Shown here in pieces: positions 6,870-15,422 of a stretch of DNA of 37,171 nt. The position numbers and the translations under genes are program-made. The DNA lies in contig CAYRML010000007.1 in the NCBI GenBank assembly GCA_964425485.1, forward strand, positions 1 through 37,171. Direction: 5' to 3'. The DNA is from CAYRML01 sp964425485. Its GTDB lineage: Bacteria > Bacillota > Dehalobacteriia > UBA4068. Every line of letters starts with the position of its first letter. The first letter of the stretch is position 1. The notes under the pieces were generated by a model. It was not told the origin of the DNA. It was given only the letters and a program-made list of their open reading frames with translations, and made no database searches.

Positions 6870-8147
6870 TCAGTCATTTTTACGGCAATTTTCTCTGGAT
6901 AACACAAGATCAGCGGCGGCTTTTCCTGCCGCCGCGCCGGTCGCAAAAGCAGCCTGTAAATTATAGCCGCCGGTCAGGCCGTCAATATCCAGCACCTCCC
7001 CGGCAAAATAAAGCCCCTCCACCAGCTTGGATTGCATGGTTTTGGGATCAATTTCCTTCACATTCACGCCGCCGGCAGTGATTATGGCCTCTTCTATGGG
7101 TCGAGGACCTTTTACTGTGAGCGGCAAAGATTGCAAAATATCAACCAAAGTCTCGCGCTCCTTTTTATTGATCTGGTTGCATTCCTTATGCGGATCTATG
7201 CCGGAAAGCTGCACTATCACGCCGATAAGTGAAGCCGGCAGCAAATCCCCCAAAGAGTTTTGCAGATGCTTTCTGGAGAATTTATCCAAATCCCTCTGCA
7301 TTCGGGCCTCTAATTGCTCCCTGCTTAAAGCCGGTTTGAGGTTTATATATATTTTTACTTCCTGCCCTGGCAAATGCGCACAAATCCCATGCGAAAGCGT
7401 AAGGATCACAGGCCCTGATAAGCCGAAATGCGTAAATAACATCTCGCCGAATTCCTGGCCGATGATACTTTCCTTTTCCCCAGTGACAGTCGTGGCTGTT
7501 ACCCGTACATTTTTCAAAGACAGTCCGCTTAGCCTGGATGGCCAGTCCTCCATCGTCTCTAAGGGCACCAGTGACGGCCGCAAATGTCTGATGCTGTGGC
7601 CGGCCTCTTTTGCCCATAAATAGCCATCACCGCTGGAACCGGTGGCCGCATAGCTTTTGCCGCCGGTAGCTACGATAGCACAAGCGGCGGGTGTTAACCC
7701 ATCATCACTGAAAATACCCACCAGACGCTTATCCTCTATTTTCAGGTTCCGCACACGCCGCCCATATATAATCTTGACACCAAGTTCTTGCAGCCTTTTT
7801 TGCAGCGCCGAAACGATCTGCTTTGCATCATCTGAGGCCTGAAAGACACGCCGGCCCCTTTCCACCTTCAGCTGCACGCCCAAATTAGCAAAAAAATCCA
7901 TAGTATCCTCTGGGCTGAAGGCGAAAAGGGCGCTGTATAAAAACATGCCGTTACCAGGCATGTTTTTGATAACTTCTTCCGGAGAACAAGCATTTGTCAG
8001 ATTGCAGCGGCCTTTGCCGGTAATGGCCAGCTTTTTGCCCAGCACTTTATTGCGCTCCCATATTTCCACTTGAGCACCGGCTTCGGCGGCTTGGATGGCG
8101 GCCATCATGCCGGCTGCACCGCCTCCTATCACGATAATTTTTGCCAT
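6870..8147 (-). CDS. HI0933-family NAD(P)/FAD-dependent oxidoreductase
   Basis: A 425-residue flavoprotein of the HI0933 (YhiN-like) family, abundant in Firmicutes but without a firmly established substrate. The N-terminal dinucleotide fold has GGGAAG at residues 8-13 and an acidic residue after beta-2 (VEIWERN). The family hallmark GKGRCNLTN follows at 44-52. The C-terminal ITAGGVNVKEIDPKTMQSK and the LYFAGEVLDIDGLTGGYNLQ segments close the FAD site. It begins 11 bases downstream of the cobO stop and is the last gene of rluB-cobO-HI0933. The full length and intact motifs suggest an active enzyme. Confidence 0.9.
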   Translation of the reverse strand: MAKIIVIGGGAAGMMAAIQAAEAGAQVEIWERNKVLGKKLAITGKGRCNLTNACSPEEVIKNMPGNGMFLYSALFAFSPEDTMDFFANLGVQLKVERGRRVFQASDDAKQIVSALQKRLQELGVKIIYGRRVRNLKIEDKRLVGIFSDDGLTPAACAIVATGGKSYAATGSSGDGYLWAKEAGHSIRHLRPSLVPLETMEDWPSRLSGLSLKNVRVTATTVTGEKESIIGQEFGEMLFTHFGLSGPVILTLSHGICAHLPGQEVKIYINLKPALSREQLEARMQRDLDKFSRKHLQNSLGDLLPASLIGVIVQLSGIDPHKECNQINKKERETLVDILQSLPLTVKGPRPIEEAIITAGGVNVKEIDPKTMQSKLVEGLYFAGEVLDIDGLTGGYNLQAAFATGAAAGKAAADLVLSRENCRKND

Positions 8148-8158
8148 GGACAGCTCCT

Positions 8159-8683
8159 TTAATATTCTATGCCTTTTCTGGCCGGTATGCCTTTTTGATA
8201 AGGATGCTTGATCTCTTTGATCTCGCTGACCAAATCAGCCGCCTCCAACAAATAATCAGGAGCCTTCCTGCCGGTGATGACCAGCTCGATATTATCAGGC
8301 TTTGCTGCCAAGATTTTTTTGATATCATCATCGTTAATAAGATTATAATACAGCGCATTAGTCAACTCGTCCAGGATTATCACATCTTCTGAATCATCTT
8401 CGAACAGATAAAAAACAGTATTCAATGCCTCTCTGGCCAAGGCAAAATCAGTCGCATCAGGCACAGAATTCTGCGTGAAAAGCTTTCTGCTGCCATAAGA
8501 ATAAATGCTGACATTATCCATCTCTGATAATATGCGGCATTCACCGGAATATTTAGGGCTTTTCATAAATTGGACTATAGAGCAGTTGAAGCCATTGCCA
8601 ACCGCCCGCAGGCATAGTCCTAAAGCAGCCGTCGTTTTCCCTTTGCCGGTACCCATATAAACTTCGATCAACCCTCTGTCCAT
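8159..8683 (-). CDS. cobO: Cob(I)yrinic acid a,c-diamide adenosyltransferase (CobO/BtuR type)
   Basis: Transfers adenosine from ATP to cobalt in corrinoids, giving adenosylcobalamin forms. The 174-residue protein has the family P-loop GTGKGKTT (residues 11-18), followed by AALGLCLRAVGNG and the IVQFMKSPKYSGE motif. The Walker-B-like VIILDELTNAL and the VITGRKAPDYLLEAADLVSE signature are also present. Start and length are typical. It lies four bases downstream of rluB. No other corrinoid gene is in the window, so it may act in salvage of imported corrinoids. Confidence 0.93.
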   Translation of the reverse strand: MDRGLIEVYMGTGKGKTTAALGLCLRAVGNGFNCSIVQFMKSPKYSGECRILSEMDNVSIYSYGSRKLFTQNSVPDATDFALAREALNTVFYLFEDDSEDVIILDELTNALYYNLINDDDIKKILAAKPDNIELVITGRKAPDYLLEAADLVSEIKEIKHPYQKGIPARKGIEY

Positions 8684-8687
8684 TTTA

Positions 8688-9434
8688 TCACTCCTTTACA
8701 AAAGTAAAAAGTTTGGCGACTTCCTCATCTCTCAGATAACGCCATTGTCCCGGTTGCAATCCGCTAAGATCCAGGCCAGCAAAGGCTAGCCTCTTCAAAT
8801 GAATTACTTCCTGTCCTATCGCTTCCATCATGCGCCTAATCTGGCGATTTTTGCCTTCGTGTATAGTTATTTCCAGTTGGCATTGACCATTTCTTGACGG
8901 CAAGACCTTCACTTTGGCCGGCGCCGTCAGACCATCGGCCAGACGGATGCCCTGACGAAGTTTTTCCAATTGCTCTCTTGGTGGTCTTTTGTCCAATTTG
9001 ACTAAATAAGTCTTTTGTACTTCTTTTGATGGGTGCAAAAGAGAGTGAGCCAGATTGCCGTCATTGGTCAAAAGCAAGGCGCCGCTGGTATCATAGTCCA
9101 GCCGCCCTACAGGATAAACCCGTTCGCCAACGCCCTGTAAAAGATCTATAACGGTGCGGCGGCCTTTTTCATCAGATAAAGAACAGATCCAGCCTGCCGG
9201 CTTATACAATAAAATATACTGCAAAGGCGGACGCCCAGAGCATAAGACCCCATCAACATAGATTTTATCTTTGCCCAGATCAACTTTGCTGCCCAGTTGG
9301 CGCACAACTTGTCCATTGACTTTAATGCGCCCATCCGCTATCATCTGTTCGGCGGCACGCCTGCTGGCTATGCCTAAGCGGGAAATAGCCTTTTGCAATC
9401 TTTCCTGATTCTCATAATTTTCGTTTTTTGCCAT
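8688..9434 (-). CDS. rluB: RluB-family 23S rRNA pseudouridine synthase
   Basis: Converts a specific uridine of 23S rRNA (RluB/RsuA family) to pseudouridine. The 248-residue protein has an N-terminal S4 RNA-binding domain (about residues 10-60, ERLQKAISRLGIASRRAAE). The catalytic domain has GRLDYDTSG at 110-118, with the likely catalytic Asp113. The later NRQIRRMMEAIG motif is also characteristic. It is the first gene of a unit with cobO and the HI0933 flavoprotein, and has a good promoter about 30 bp upstream. rluB downstream of spmAB is a common arrangement in clostridia. Confidence 0.93.
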   Translation of the reverse strand: MAKNENYENQERLQKAISRLGIASRRAAEQMIADGRIKVNGQVVRQLGSKVDLGKDKIYVDGVLCSGRPPLQYILLYKPAGWICSLSDEKGRRTVIDLLQGVGERVYPVGRLDYDTSGALLLTNDGNLAHSLLHPSKEVQKTYLVKLDKRPPREQLEKLRQGIRLADGLTAPAKVKVLPSRNGQCQLEITIHEGKNRQIRRMMEAIGQEVIHLKRLAFAGLDLSGLQPGQWRYLRDEEVAKLFTFVKE

Positions 9435-9461
9435 TTTTTTTACCCTTTCTTCTATATTTTA

Positions 9462-9490
9462 AGTATAGCAAGATAGCATAATTTTGGCAA
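9462..9490 (-). promoter_or_regulatory. Promoter of rluB-cobO-HI0933
   Basis: TTGCCA (9490-9485), 17 bases and TATACT (9467-9462) on the minus strand each match consensus at five of six positions. It lies between the spmB stop and the rluB start, so rluB can be transcribed independently of the sporulation genes. Confidence 0.65.
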
Positions 9491-9508
9491 ATATTATATC
9501 TACATTTT

Positions 9509-10051
9509 TTAAGCAAAAAAGAGTTTGCAAATTATAGCCGAAGCCAAAAAACTGGCCACATCGGCCCCCAGGCCAACCACAAGAGCATAACGGTATTTTT
9601 TAATGGCCACAGAGCCAAAATAGACAGCCAGCACATAAAAAGTGGTATCAGTACTGCCCTGCATCACGGAGGCCAGGCGGCCGATAAAAGAATCGGGACC
9701 ATATTGGGTAATCAGATCAGTAGTTATGCCCAGAGCACCGCTGCCGGAAATAGGCCGCATCAGAGCCAGCGGCAGCACCTCGCCGGGGATGCCTAAAAAT
9801 TCCGTCAGCGGCCGTGCGAAAGTAAGTAATATATCAAAACCGCCGGATGCCCTAAATACGGCGATGGCTATTAATATACCCAGTAAAAAAGGAAAGATTC
9901 TTAGGGCTATCCAAACCCCTTCCTTAGCTCCTTCCACAAAAGCCTCATAAACAGGAACCTTTTTTATCATCCCATAAAGAGGTATTGCCAGCAAAAGAGC
10001 GGGTATAGTATATCGTGATATAGTAGAAACAAAATCTATAATCTCTTGCAT
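9509..10051 (-). CDS. spmB: Spore maturation protein B
   Basis: A 180-residue polytopic membrane protein of the nucleoside-recognition (Gate) family. With SpmA it is needed for full spore-core dehydration in Bacillus and clostridia. Several hydrophobic helices surround the conserved ALMRPISGSGALGITTDLI and MQGSTDTTFYVLAVYFG segments, which are SpmB signatures. The start follows the spmA stop by nine bases. The length is normal. The transporter-like fold suggests movement of a small solute across the forespore envelope, but the substrate is unknown. Confidence 0.95.
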   Translation of the reverse strand: MQEIIDFVSTISRYTIPALLLAIPLYGMIKKVPVYEAFVEGAKEGVWIALRIFPFLLGILIAIAVFRASGGFDILLTFARPLTEFLGIPGEVLPLALMRPISGSGALGITTDLITQYGPDSFIGRLASVMQGSTDTTFYVLAVYFGSVAIKKYRYALVVGLGADVASFLASAIICKLFFA

Positions 10052-10060
10052 CGGCTATCC

Positions 10061-10645
10061 CTATCTTTTAAAATATAGTTTGCGTAACAGGCGATCCAAA
10101 GATACGGCGAATAAGGCCCCGATACAGGTCGCCAGAAAAGTTGCTCCGATAATTTCTCCCGGAGCCGCGGAACCGGCTTGGGCCCGCAAACTAATGACCA
10201 TAGTTGGGATCAGCGTCACACAGGAAGTATTGAGCGCTAAAAAAGTAATCATGGGCGCGCTGGCGGAGCTTTTTTCCGGATTGAGGGTTTGCAGTTGCTC
10301 CATGGCTTTGAGGCCAAAAGGGGTGGCGGCATTGCCCAAACCTAAAAAATTAGCCGATAGATTCATGACAATAGAAAAATTTGCCGGGTGATTATTGGGA
10401 ATATCCGGGAATAATTTTTTGATGATCGGGCCGGCCAAAGAGGCAATTTTTTGTACCAGCCCGGATTTTTCCGCGATTTTGAGCAGGCCCATCCATAAGG
10501 CCAGCACCCCTGTAATTTCTATGGCAACAGTTATGGCATTGGCAGAGGCCGCGAATGTGGCCTCAGTCACCGCATCAATGTTTCCGTTAGCAATTCCCAG
10601 CAGCACTCCGGTAGCTATCATCAGTACCCAGATAATATTAATCAT
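10061..10645 (-). CDS. spmA: Spore maturation protein A
   Basis: A 194-residue multi-pass membrane protein, the partner of SpmB. Characteristic segments are MINIIWVLMIATGVLLGIANG at the N-terminus, LWMGLLKIAEKSGLVQ, LSANFLGLGNAATPFGLKAM and ALNTSCVTLIPTMVISLRA. GGAGGGGG-like bases precede the ATG. It sits downstream of the DacB-like gene, as in the dacB-spmA-spmB operon of Bacillus subtilis. Here a strong hairpin separates the two, so spmAB probably needs readthrough or its own promoter in the 50-bp gap. Confidence 0.95.
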   Translation of the reverse strand: MINIIWVLMIATGVLLGIANGNIDAVTEATFAASANAITVAIEITGVLALWMGLLKIAEKSGLVQKIASLAGPIIKKLFPDIPNNHPANFSIVMNLSANFLGLGNAATPFGLKAMEQLQTLNPEKSSASAPMITFLALNTSCVTLIPTMVISLRAQAGSAAPGEIIGATFLATCIGALFAVSLDRLLRKLYFKR

Positions 10646-10696
10646 AGCTATACCCCCTCCATTATTTCAATTTATGCCCTCTGGTGGCTGTCTATG

Positions 10697-10745
10697 CTAT
10701 AAAGCAACAGCGACGCTCAAAAGGAGCGTCGCTGTTGCTTTATAG
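10697..10745. terminator. Strong hairpin between the dacB-like gene and spmA
   Basis: A 22-bp perfect inverted repeat (10697-10718 with 10724-10745) has a 5-nt loop and a GC-rich core of GCGACGCTC. The outer stem ends in T/A runs. It lies 27 bp past the stop of the dacB-like gene. Its strength suggests near-complete termination or an mRNA-stabilising end. Confidence 0.85.
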
Positions 10746-10771
10746 TATTAAGTTTGATCTTTAGCTGTCGT

Positions 10772-11905
10772 CTAATGCAGCAAAACCGCAAAAATGCGAC
10801 CCAGCATTGTTTTTAAGATACTGCCATATGTATACTTATCTACAGAAGCGGAAGCCATAATATCGGCCGTCACAGTATTGCCGCTGCCATCCGTATAGGT
10901 AGCAGTGCCCAATATATGGCCTTTTGTTACAGGCGCTTTGATATATTCCGGCAAAGAAATCTTATAGTTTGCCTCAACCTCAGCCCCTTTGTTAGTTATT
11001 ATGTAAATATTTTTAGCCAGCACCACAGGAATTTCATTGACACTACCCGACTTTACTTTGATAGAACCCAAAACATCCCCCGCTTTGCCCAGCTGAGAAG
11101 CGTTAAAGTTATTGAAACCATATCTCATCAGTTTGGTCATCTGCTCATACATGCCGTCGGCATTCAAGACCACACCGATCAGCCTCAGTCCATTAGCACT
11201 GGCCGATCCGACCATCGAGGATCCACCTTCGCTGGTAGTGCCGGTTTTAACACCATCGGCATAAGAATAGTAAGAAAGAAACTGATTTTTATTTTTCAAT
11301 TCGCGATTAAAATCATTATTGCCCCAGGGAATTTCATAAGTCTTAGTAGTAATGATTTGATTAAACAGGTCATATTTCAAAGCCGCCCGCGCGATAATAG
11401 CCAAGTCAGCTGCCGTGGAAGCATGTCCTGATTGATAAAGACCATGAACATTATACCAATTGCTGGAGCTAAGGCCAAGTTCTTGGGATTTGGCATTCAT
11501 CAATTTGACAAATTCCTCTTCCGAGCCGGCCACACCGATGGCGATAGCCTGAGCCGCATCATTGGCAGAGGTCATCAACATGGCATACATCATATCCTTC
11601 AAGACAACGGTTTCATTCGGCTCCAAAGAAATTCCCGAATCCCCCTGATTGGCGCTGATAAAATCGCTGGGGATCACTATTTTCTGATCCATATCGCCCT
11701 TTTCCAAAGCGATTAGGGCGGTCAACATCTGAGTTGTGGCCCCTGGCGGCACCTGTTTACTGGACTTTTGCTCATAGAGAACTTTGCCCGTAGCCGAATC
11801 AATCAAAATTGCTGATGTAGCATCAATTTCTAGGGCTGAAGCCGCAAAAGGCAGCGCCAGTATTAAGCCAAAACTCAAAAGAACGGCAAACAGCAATTTT
11901 TTCAT
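10772..11905 (-). CDS. dacB: DacB/DacF-like PBP5-family protein lacking the catalytic SxxK motif
   Basis: A homologue of D-alanyl-D-alanine carboxypeptidases (PBP5 family), exported to the outer face of the membrane. The start is ATG 11905 with an AGGGGGG site; a TTG seven codons upstream is in frame but poorly placed. Residues 1-25 are a signal peptide. The usual PPxSTTK motif reads PPGATTQ (residues 53-59), so the nucleophilic Ser is Ala56 and the general-base Lys is Gln59. The other motifs, SAN (113-115) and KTG (220-222), are intact, as are the C-terminal beta domain (about 255-365) and a terminal amphipathic helix. No frameshift is seen. Position between ytfJ and spmA matches sporulation DacB. 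It may have a binding or scaffold role in the spore cortex; loss of activity is inferred from the residues. Confidence 0.88.
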   Translation of the reverse strand: MKKLLFAVLLSFGLILALPFAASALEIDATSAILIDSATGKVLYEQKSSKQVPPGATTQMLTALIALEKGDMDQKIVIPSDFISANQGDSGISLEPNETVVLKDMMYAMLMTSANDAAQAIAIGVAGSEEEFVKLMNAKSQELGLSSSNWYNVHGLYQSGHASTAADLAIIARAALKYDLFNQIITTKTYEIPWGNNDFNRELKNKNQFLSYYSYADGVKTGTTSEGGSSMVGSASANGLRLIGVVLNADGMYEQMTKLMRYGFNNFNASQLGKAGDVLGSIKVKSGSVNEIPVVLAKNIYIITNKGAEVEANYKISLPEYIKAPVTKGHILGTATYTDGSGNTVTADIMASASVDKYTYGSILKTMLGRIFAVLLH

Positions 11906-11981
11906 AAAATCCCCCCTCGTCTGCAAAAAACAACATTAGCAATTTATTTAAATTATAACAAATAAACCGACTCTTTGCCAT

Positions 11982-12023
11982 AAAAAATAATCCTAAAACT
12001 GGTTTTTAGGATTATTTTTTATT
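11982..12023 (-). terminator. Terminator after ytfJ
   Basis: AAAAAATAATCCTAAAA (11982-11998) pairs with its complement at 12004-12020 around a short loop, with A/T runs on both sides. It begins just past the ytfJ stop and ends the DUF2953-ytfJ transcript. Confidence 0.8.
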
Positions 12024-12024
12024 T

Positions 12025-12441
12025 TTATACCTGCATAACATTATCTTCCGGCTGAGTTTTCTCTTTCTCTTTCTGTTTCTTCTCTACCAGTTCTTTCAGT
12101 GTTTCAATAAACAAAGGGGCCGCATCCAACATCCTTTCAATGCTGTTGCTGCCATCCACACCAATCAGCCTGATCTGGTCATTGTTGACGATCAGAAAAC
12201 CCACCGGCTGCAAAGATACGCCCGCACCGCTACCACCGGCGAAAGGGAAATTATCGAGTTTTTCCTTCCCATATTCTCCGCCGCCGGCGAAAAAGCCGCA
12301 TGATACTTTGGAGACCGGGATGATAGAAGTGCCGTTGCCTGCTTCCAGCATTTCACCAATTATAGTATTAACATCGATCATTTCCCTAATATTACTCATG
12401 GCTGTCTGCATGAGCCCTTTGATTTCACATTCCCCTGTCAT
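12025..12441 (-). CDS. ytfJ: GerW/YtfJ family sporulation protein
   Basis: A 138-residue cytoplasmic protein of the YtfJ (GerW) family, made in the forespore and linked to germination in Bacillus. The signature run is VNTIIGEMLEAGNGTSIIPV, then VSCGFFAGGGEYG, the Gly-rich GGSGAGVSLQPVGFLIV and the C-terminal IRLIGVDGSNS. Its start lies inside the end of the DUF2953 gene (17-bp overlap), so translation is coupled. The tail is charged (KKQKEKEKTQPEDN). The length is normal for the family. Confidence 0.93.
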   Translation of the reverse strand: MTGECEIKGLMQTAMSNIREMIDVNTIIGEMLEAGNGTSIIPVSKVSCGFFAGGGEYGKEKLDNFPFAGGSGAGVSLQPVGFLIVNNDQIRLIGVDGSNSIERMLDAAPLFIETLKELVEKKQKEKEKTQPEDNVMQV

Positions 12442-12991
12442 TTTTATTCTCCTTTCTTATCACCATAAAAATTCGTATTCCATTGATAATAATATCTCCA
12501 ATCCTGATGCTGAATATGCAATCAGCGCTCGCTGATAAACTTTTTTCGCCAAAGAGCGGATGTATATCAATCTGAGGACATTTTTTATAACCTTTGCTGT
12601 GGCTATAAAGAATCGCCAGAGAGCTTTTGGCTGCTATATTGATAGATGCTGCCAGCATAGCAGTGTGTGCAGCATCCTCAGAACCAAGTATCAATTGCAG
12701 TTCTGTTTTATGCCAATAAGTTTTTCTGATCAGTTTTTTTATGATCGGCAGTAATTGCCGCACTATGCTCCGGAGTTTTTCACTAAAGAGTTCATCCCAG
12801 CCCTTTTTGAGCTCCTTTTCGCTAAATCTTTCTAAAGGCAGATGCAAGCGCCAAGGACAAGACAAAAATCCCAAGGGCAAAATATAAAAAGCCACCTTCC
12901 TTTGACCTTCGCTGCTAAAAGTTATCTCTGCGGTTAGTGGGTATATGAAAATAAAAATTATCACAAGCAGAAAAAAAATCAACCAGCCCAC
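12425..12991 (-). CDS. DUF2953 domain-containing membrane protein
   Basis: A protein of about 188 residues with one N-terminal transmembrane helix (about residues 1-19) and a mostly soluble remainder with SSEGQRKVAFYILPLGF near the front and HTAMLAASINIAAKSSLAIL in the middle. This matches DUF2953, a sporulation-associated family usually found directly upstream of ytfJ, as here. AAGGGGG at 13002-13008 best fits the GTG start at 12991; an in-frame TTG at 13000 is only one base from that site. The function is unknown. It overlaps ytfJ by 17 bp and is preceded by ribH with no clear terminator between. Confidence 0.82.
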   Translation of the reverse strand: MGWLIFFLLVIIFIFIYPLTAEITFSSEGQRKVAFYILPLGFLSCPWRLHLPLERFSEKELKKGWDELFSEKLRSIVRQLLPIIKKLIRKTYWHKTELQLILGSEDAAHTAMLAASINIAAKSSLAILYSHSKGYKKCPQIDIHPLFGEKSLSASADCIFSIRIGDIIINGIRIFMVIRKENKNDRGM

Positions 12992-13064
12992 TTCACTCAA
13001 ACCCCCTTGGATTTTTGTTTAGTGTTGGTTGATTTTTCCAATTTTATGCAGGATTTTTATATTT

Positions 13065-13529
13065 TTAAATTTTTTTTAACAGATCGGCCATTTCCATAGC
13101 GGCCAAAGCAGCATCCCAGCCTTTATTGCCAGCTTTTGTACCTGCCCTTTCAATAGCCTGCTCAATATTATCAGCTGTGATAACACCAAAAATAACCGGC
13201 TTATTGCTGGCCAAGCTGACAGAAGCAACGCCTTTGGCAACCTCGCTGGAAACATATTCAAAATGGGGGGTTGCGCCTCTGATGACAGCTCCCAGACAGA
13301 TAACGGCATCATAATCGGGTTTAGAGGCCAATTTTTGCGCTGTAAGCGGTATCTCAAATGCACCGGGTACCCAAACCACATCAATATTTTCTGCGGCATG
13401 ACCATGCCGTTCTAATGCATCAATAGCACCGCCAACGAGTTTGCTAGTGATAAATTCATTGAATCTGCCTGCCACAATAGCAGTTTTCATGCCATGGGCC
13501 TGAAGTTTTCCCTGATAAATATTTGCCAT
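13065..13529 (-). CDS. ribH: 6,7-dimethyl-8-ribityllumazine synthase
   Basis: Condenses the RibD product with the RibBA-derived butanone phosphate to give lumazine, the penultimate step of riboflavin synthesis; it normally forms a 60-mer shell. The 154-residue protein has the family motifs IVAGRFNEFITSKLVGGA, the substrate-site VWVPGAFEIPLTAQKLA, CLGAVIRGATPHFEYVSSE and KPVIFGVITADNIEQAIERA. It is last in ribD-ribE-ribBA-ribH, 28 bp after ribBA, with AAGGTGAT before the ATG. There is no strong hairpin after it, so some transcription may run into DUF2953-ytfJ. Confidence 0.97.
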   Translation of the reverse strand: MANIYQGKLQAHGMKTAIVAGRFNEFITSKLVGGAIDALERHGHAAENIDVVWVPGAFEIPLTAQKLASKPDYDAVICLGAVIRGATPHFEYVSSEVAKGVASVSLASNKPVIFGVITADNIEQAIERAGTKAGNKGWDAALAAMEMADLLKKI

Positions 13530-13557
13530 AATATCACCTTCTTTTTAATTTTTAAAA

Positions 13558-14757
13558 TCAATCAAAATTGATAAAGTGTCCTAATTTTTCTTTTTTGGTA
13601 CGCAGATAAAACTCATTTTCTTTTTGCGGCGGTATTTCTATCGGCACCCGCTCCACAACTTCCAAACCATAGCCTTCGATGCCGGATATCTTGCGCGGAT
13701 TATTGGTCAAAAGACGCATTTTACGCACCCCCAGGTCAACTAATATCTGAGCACCTGTGCCATAATCACGTAAATCGGCAGGAAAGCCCAAGCATATATT
13801 AGCCTCAACTGTATCCATCCCTTCATCTTGCAATTGGTAAGTACGCAACTTGTTAACCAATCCGATACCACGGCCCTCCTGGCGCATATAGACAAAGACA
13901 CCTTCACCAGCTTCTTCTATCATAGTCAAAGCCTGAGCCAACTGACTGCCGCAATCGCAGCGTTTAGAGTGGAAAACATCACCTGTCAGACATTCCGAAT
14001 GCATACGCACCAAAACTGGCTTCTCGGGAGATATGTCCCCTTTTACCAAAGCAATATGCGGTTGCGGATCAAGCTCACTTTCATAAGCGATGGCCGTAAA
14101 GTCACCATAGGCTGTAGGCAACTTCGTAGTCACCATACGGCGAACCAATTTTTCGTTACGGCGGCGCCAAGCAATGATATCGGCCACCGTGCACATGGAA
14201 AGACCATGCTTATCAGCAAACTCGATCAGATCACCCACTCTGGCCATTGTGCCATCTTCTTTGACGACCTCACAAATCACGGCTGCCGGATATAAACCTG
14301 CCAAACGAGCAAGATCCAGCGAAGCCTCCGTATGACCGGCTCTTTTCAGCACTCCGCCTTCTTTGGCACGCAAAGGGAATATATGGCCAGGACGGCGAAA
14401 ATCTTCCGCACGCAGATCCGGATCTATCAAAGCCTGCACAGTATCAGAGCGTTCGAAAGCGGAAATGCCTGTTGTGCTGTGCGGCCCATCAACGGAAACC
14501 GTGAAAGCCGTGCAATAGCGATCACTGTTATCCGTGACCATTGGTGTAAGCTTGAGCTGATCCAGGCGCTCCCCGGTCATAGGCACACAAACCAACCCCT
14601 TAGCATATGTGATCATAAAATTTATCACTTTAGGCGTGGCAAATTGTGCCGCCACCACCAAATCGCCCTCTCCCTCTCTGTCCTCATCATCAGTGACGAT
14701 GATCATTTTCCCTGCTTTTATTTCTTCTATAGCTTCTTCTACGCTAATAAATGTCAT
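13558..14757 (-). CDS. ribBA: Bifunctional DHBP synthase / GTP cyclohydrolase II
   Basis: Supplies both starting compounds for riboflavin. The N-terminal RibB half (to about residue 200) makes 3,4-dihydroxy-2-butanone 4-phosphate and shows DDEDREGEGDL and RAGHTEASLDLARLAG. The C-terminal RibA half opens GTP and shows the zinc-binding HSECLTGDVFHSKRCDCG and the RQEGRGIGL motif. At 399 residues it is full length with both sites intact. AGGAGG precedes the ATG. It lies between ribE and ribH under the FMN riboswitch. Confidence 0.97.
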   Translation of the reverse strand: MTFISVEEAIEEIKAGKMIIVTDDEDREGEGDLVVAAQFATPKVINFMITYAKGLVCVPMTGERLDQLKLTPMVTDNSDRYCTAFTVSVDGPHSTTGISAFERSDTVQALIDPDLRAEDFRRPGHIFPLRAKEGGVLKRAGHTEASLDLARLAGLYPAAVICEVVKEDGTMARVGDLIEFADKHGLSMCTVADIIAWRRRNEKLVRRMVTTKLPTAYGDFTAIAYESELDPQPHIALVKGDISPEKPVLVRMHSECLTGDVFHSKRCDCGSQLAQALTMIEEAGEGVFVYMRQEGRGIGLVNKLRTYQLQDEGMDTVEANICLGFPADLRDYGTGAQILVDLGVRKMRLLTNNPRKISGIEGYGLEVVERVPIEIPPQKENEFYLRTKKEKLGHFINFD

Positions 14758-14775
14758 TTTCAGTCCTCCTAATTT

Positions 14776-15417
14776 TTATATAAAACCGTTTTCGGCCAAA
14801 AAATCCTCGCTCAAATTGCTGCCTGTTCCCGGCCTTTTTAGCATACTTTCCACATATTTACCGATAATGTCAGTCTCAATATTAACTATGTCGCCGACCT
14901 TTTTCAAGGCCAAGGTCGTGGCCTCCATGGTATGAGGTATCAGCGATATGCTGAAGCTGTCGGCAAATTTTTCTGCCACAGTCAGGCTGATGCCGTCCAA
15001 AGCCACAGAGCCCTGAGCCAGAATATAAGACAACAAATATCCGGCTGGGCGCAGCTTGATAATAAGCGCGATATCGGCTTTTTTCTTCTCTATGATCGAG
15101 GCCACGCCATCTATATGACCACTGACGATATGGCCGCCGAACCTATCGCCGACAGCCAAAGCCCGCTCCAGATTAACCTTCTGGCCAACTGTCAGCTGGC
15201 CCAAGCTGCTTTTTTTTAAAGTTGTGGTCATAACATCGGCTGTAAAATGATCACTGCCGGCTGCTGTTATGGTCAAACAAACGCCATTGACGGCGATGCT
15301 ATCGCCGATTTTGCTGCCAAGAAGCACTTTGGAAGCCGCGATATCCAAACGAGCGGAATCTGCTCCGCGGCGGACAGAGCGGATTTCTCCCAGCTCTTCT
15401 ATCAAGCCTGTAAACAA
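14776..15417 (-). CDS. ribE: Riboflavin synthase (alpha chain)
   Basis: Dismutates two lumazine molecules into riboflavin and the RibD product. The start is taken as TTG at 15417, giving MFTGLIEELGEI, the canonical N-terminus, with GAGG eight bases upstream inside the ribD end. An upstream GTG at 15426 would add three residues but has no room for a binding site. The protein has 213 residues with two lumazine-binding repeats. The first runs to about residue 95 (SIAVNGVCLT, then FTADVMTTTLKKS). The second follows with GGHIVSGHIDGVA, GSVALDGISLTVAE and ISLIPHTMEATTL. Confidence 0.96.
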   Translation of the reverse strand: MFTGLIEELGEIRSVRRGADSARLDIAASKVLLGSKIGDSIAVNGVCLTITAAGSDHFTADVMTTTLKKSSLGQLTVGQKVNLERALAVGDRFGGHIVSGHIDGVASIIEKKKADIALIIKLRPAGYLLSYILAQGSVALDGISLTVAEKFADSFSISLIPHTMEATTLALKKVGDIVNIETDIIGKYVESMLKRPGTGSNLSEDFLAENGFI

Positions 15418-15422
15418 ATCTA

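Noticed and set aside
7027..7623. 198-codon plus-strand frame
   Set aside because: Antisense to the HI0933 flavoprotein, whose motifs are intact; no ribosome binding site and no recognisable domain.
13012..13064. Search for a terminator after ribH
   Set aside because: Only A/T runs are present, with no GC-containing stem, so I do not report a terminator.
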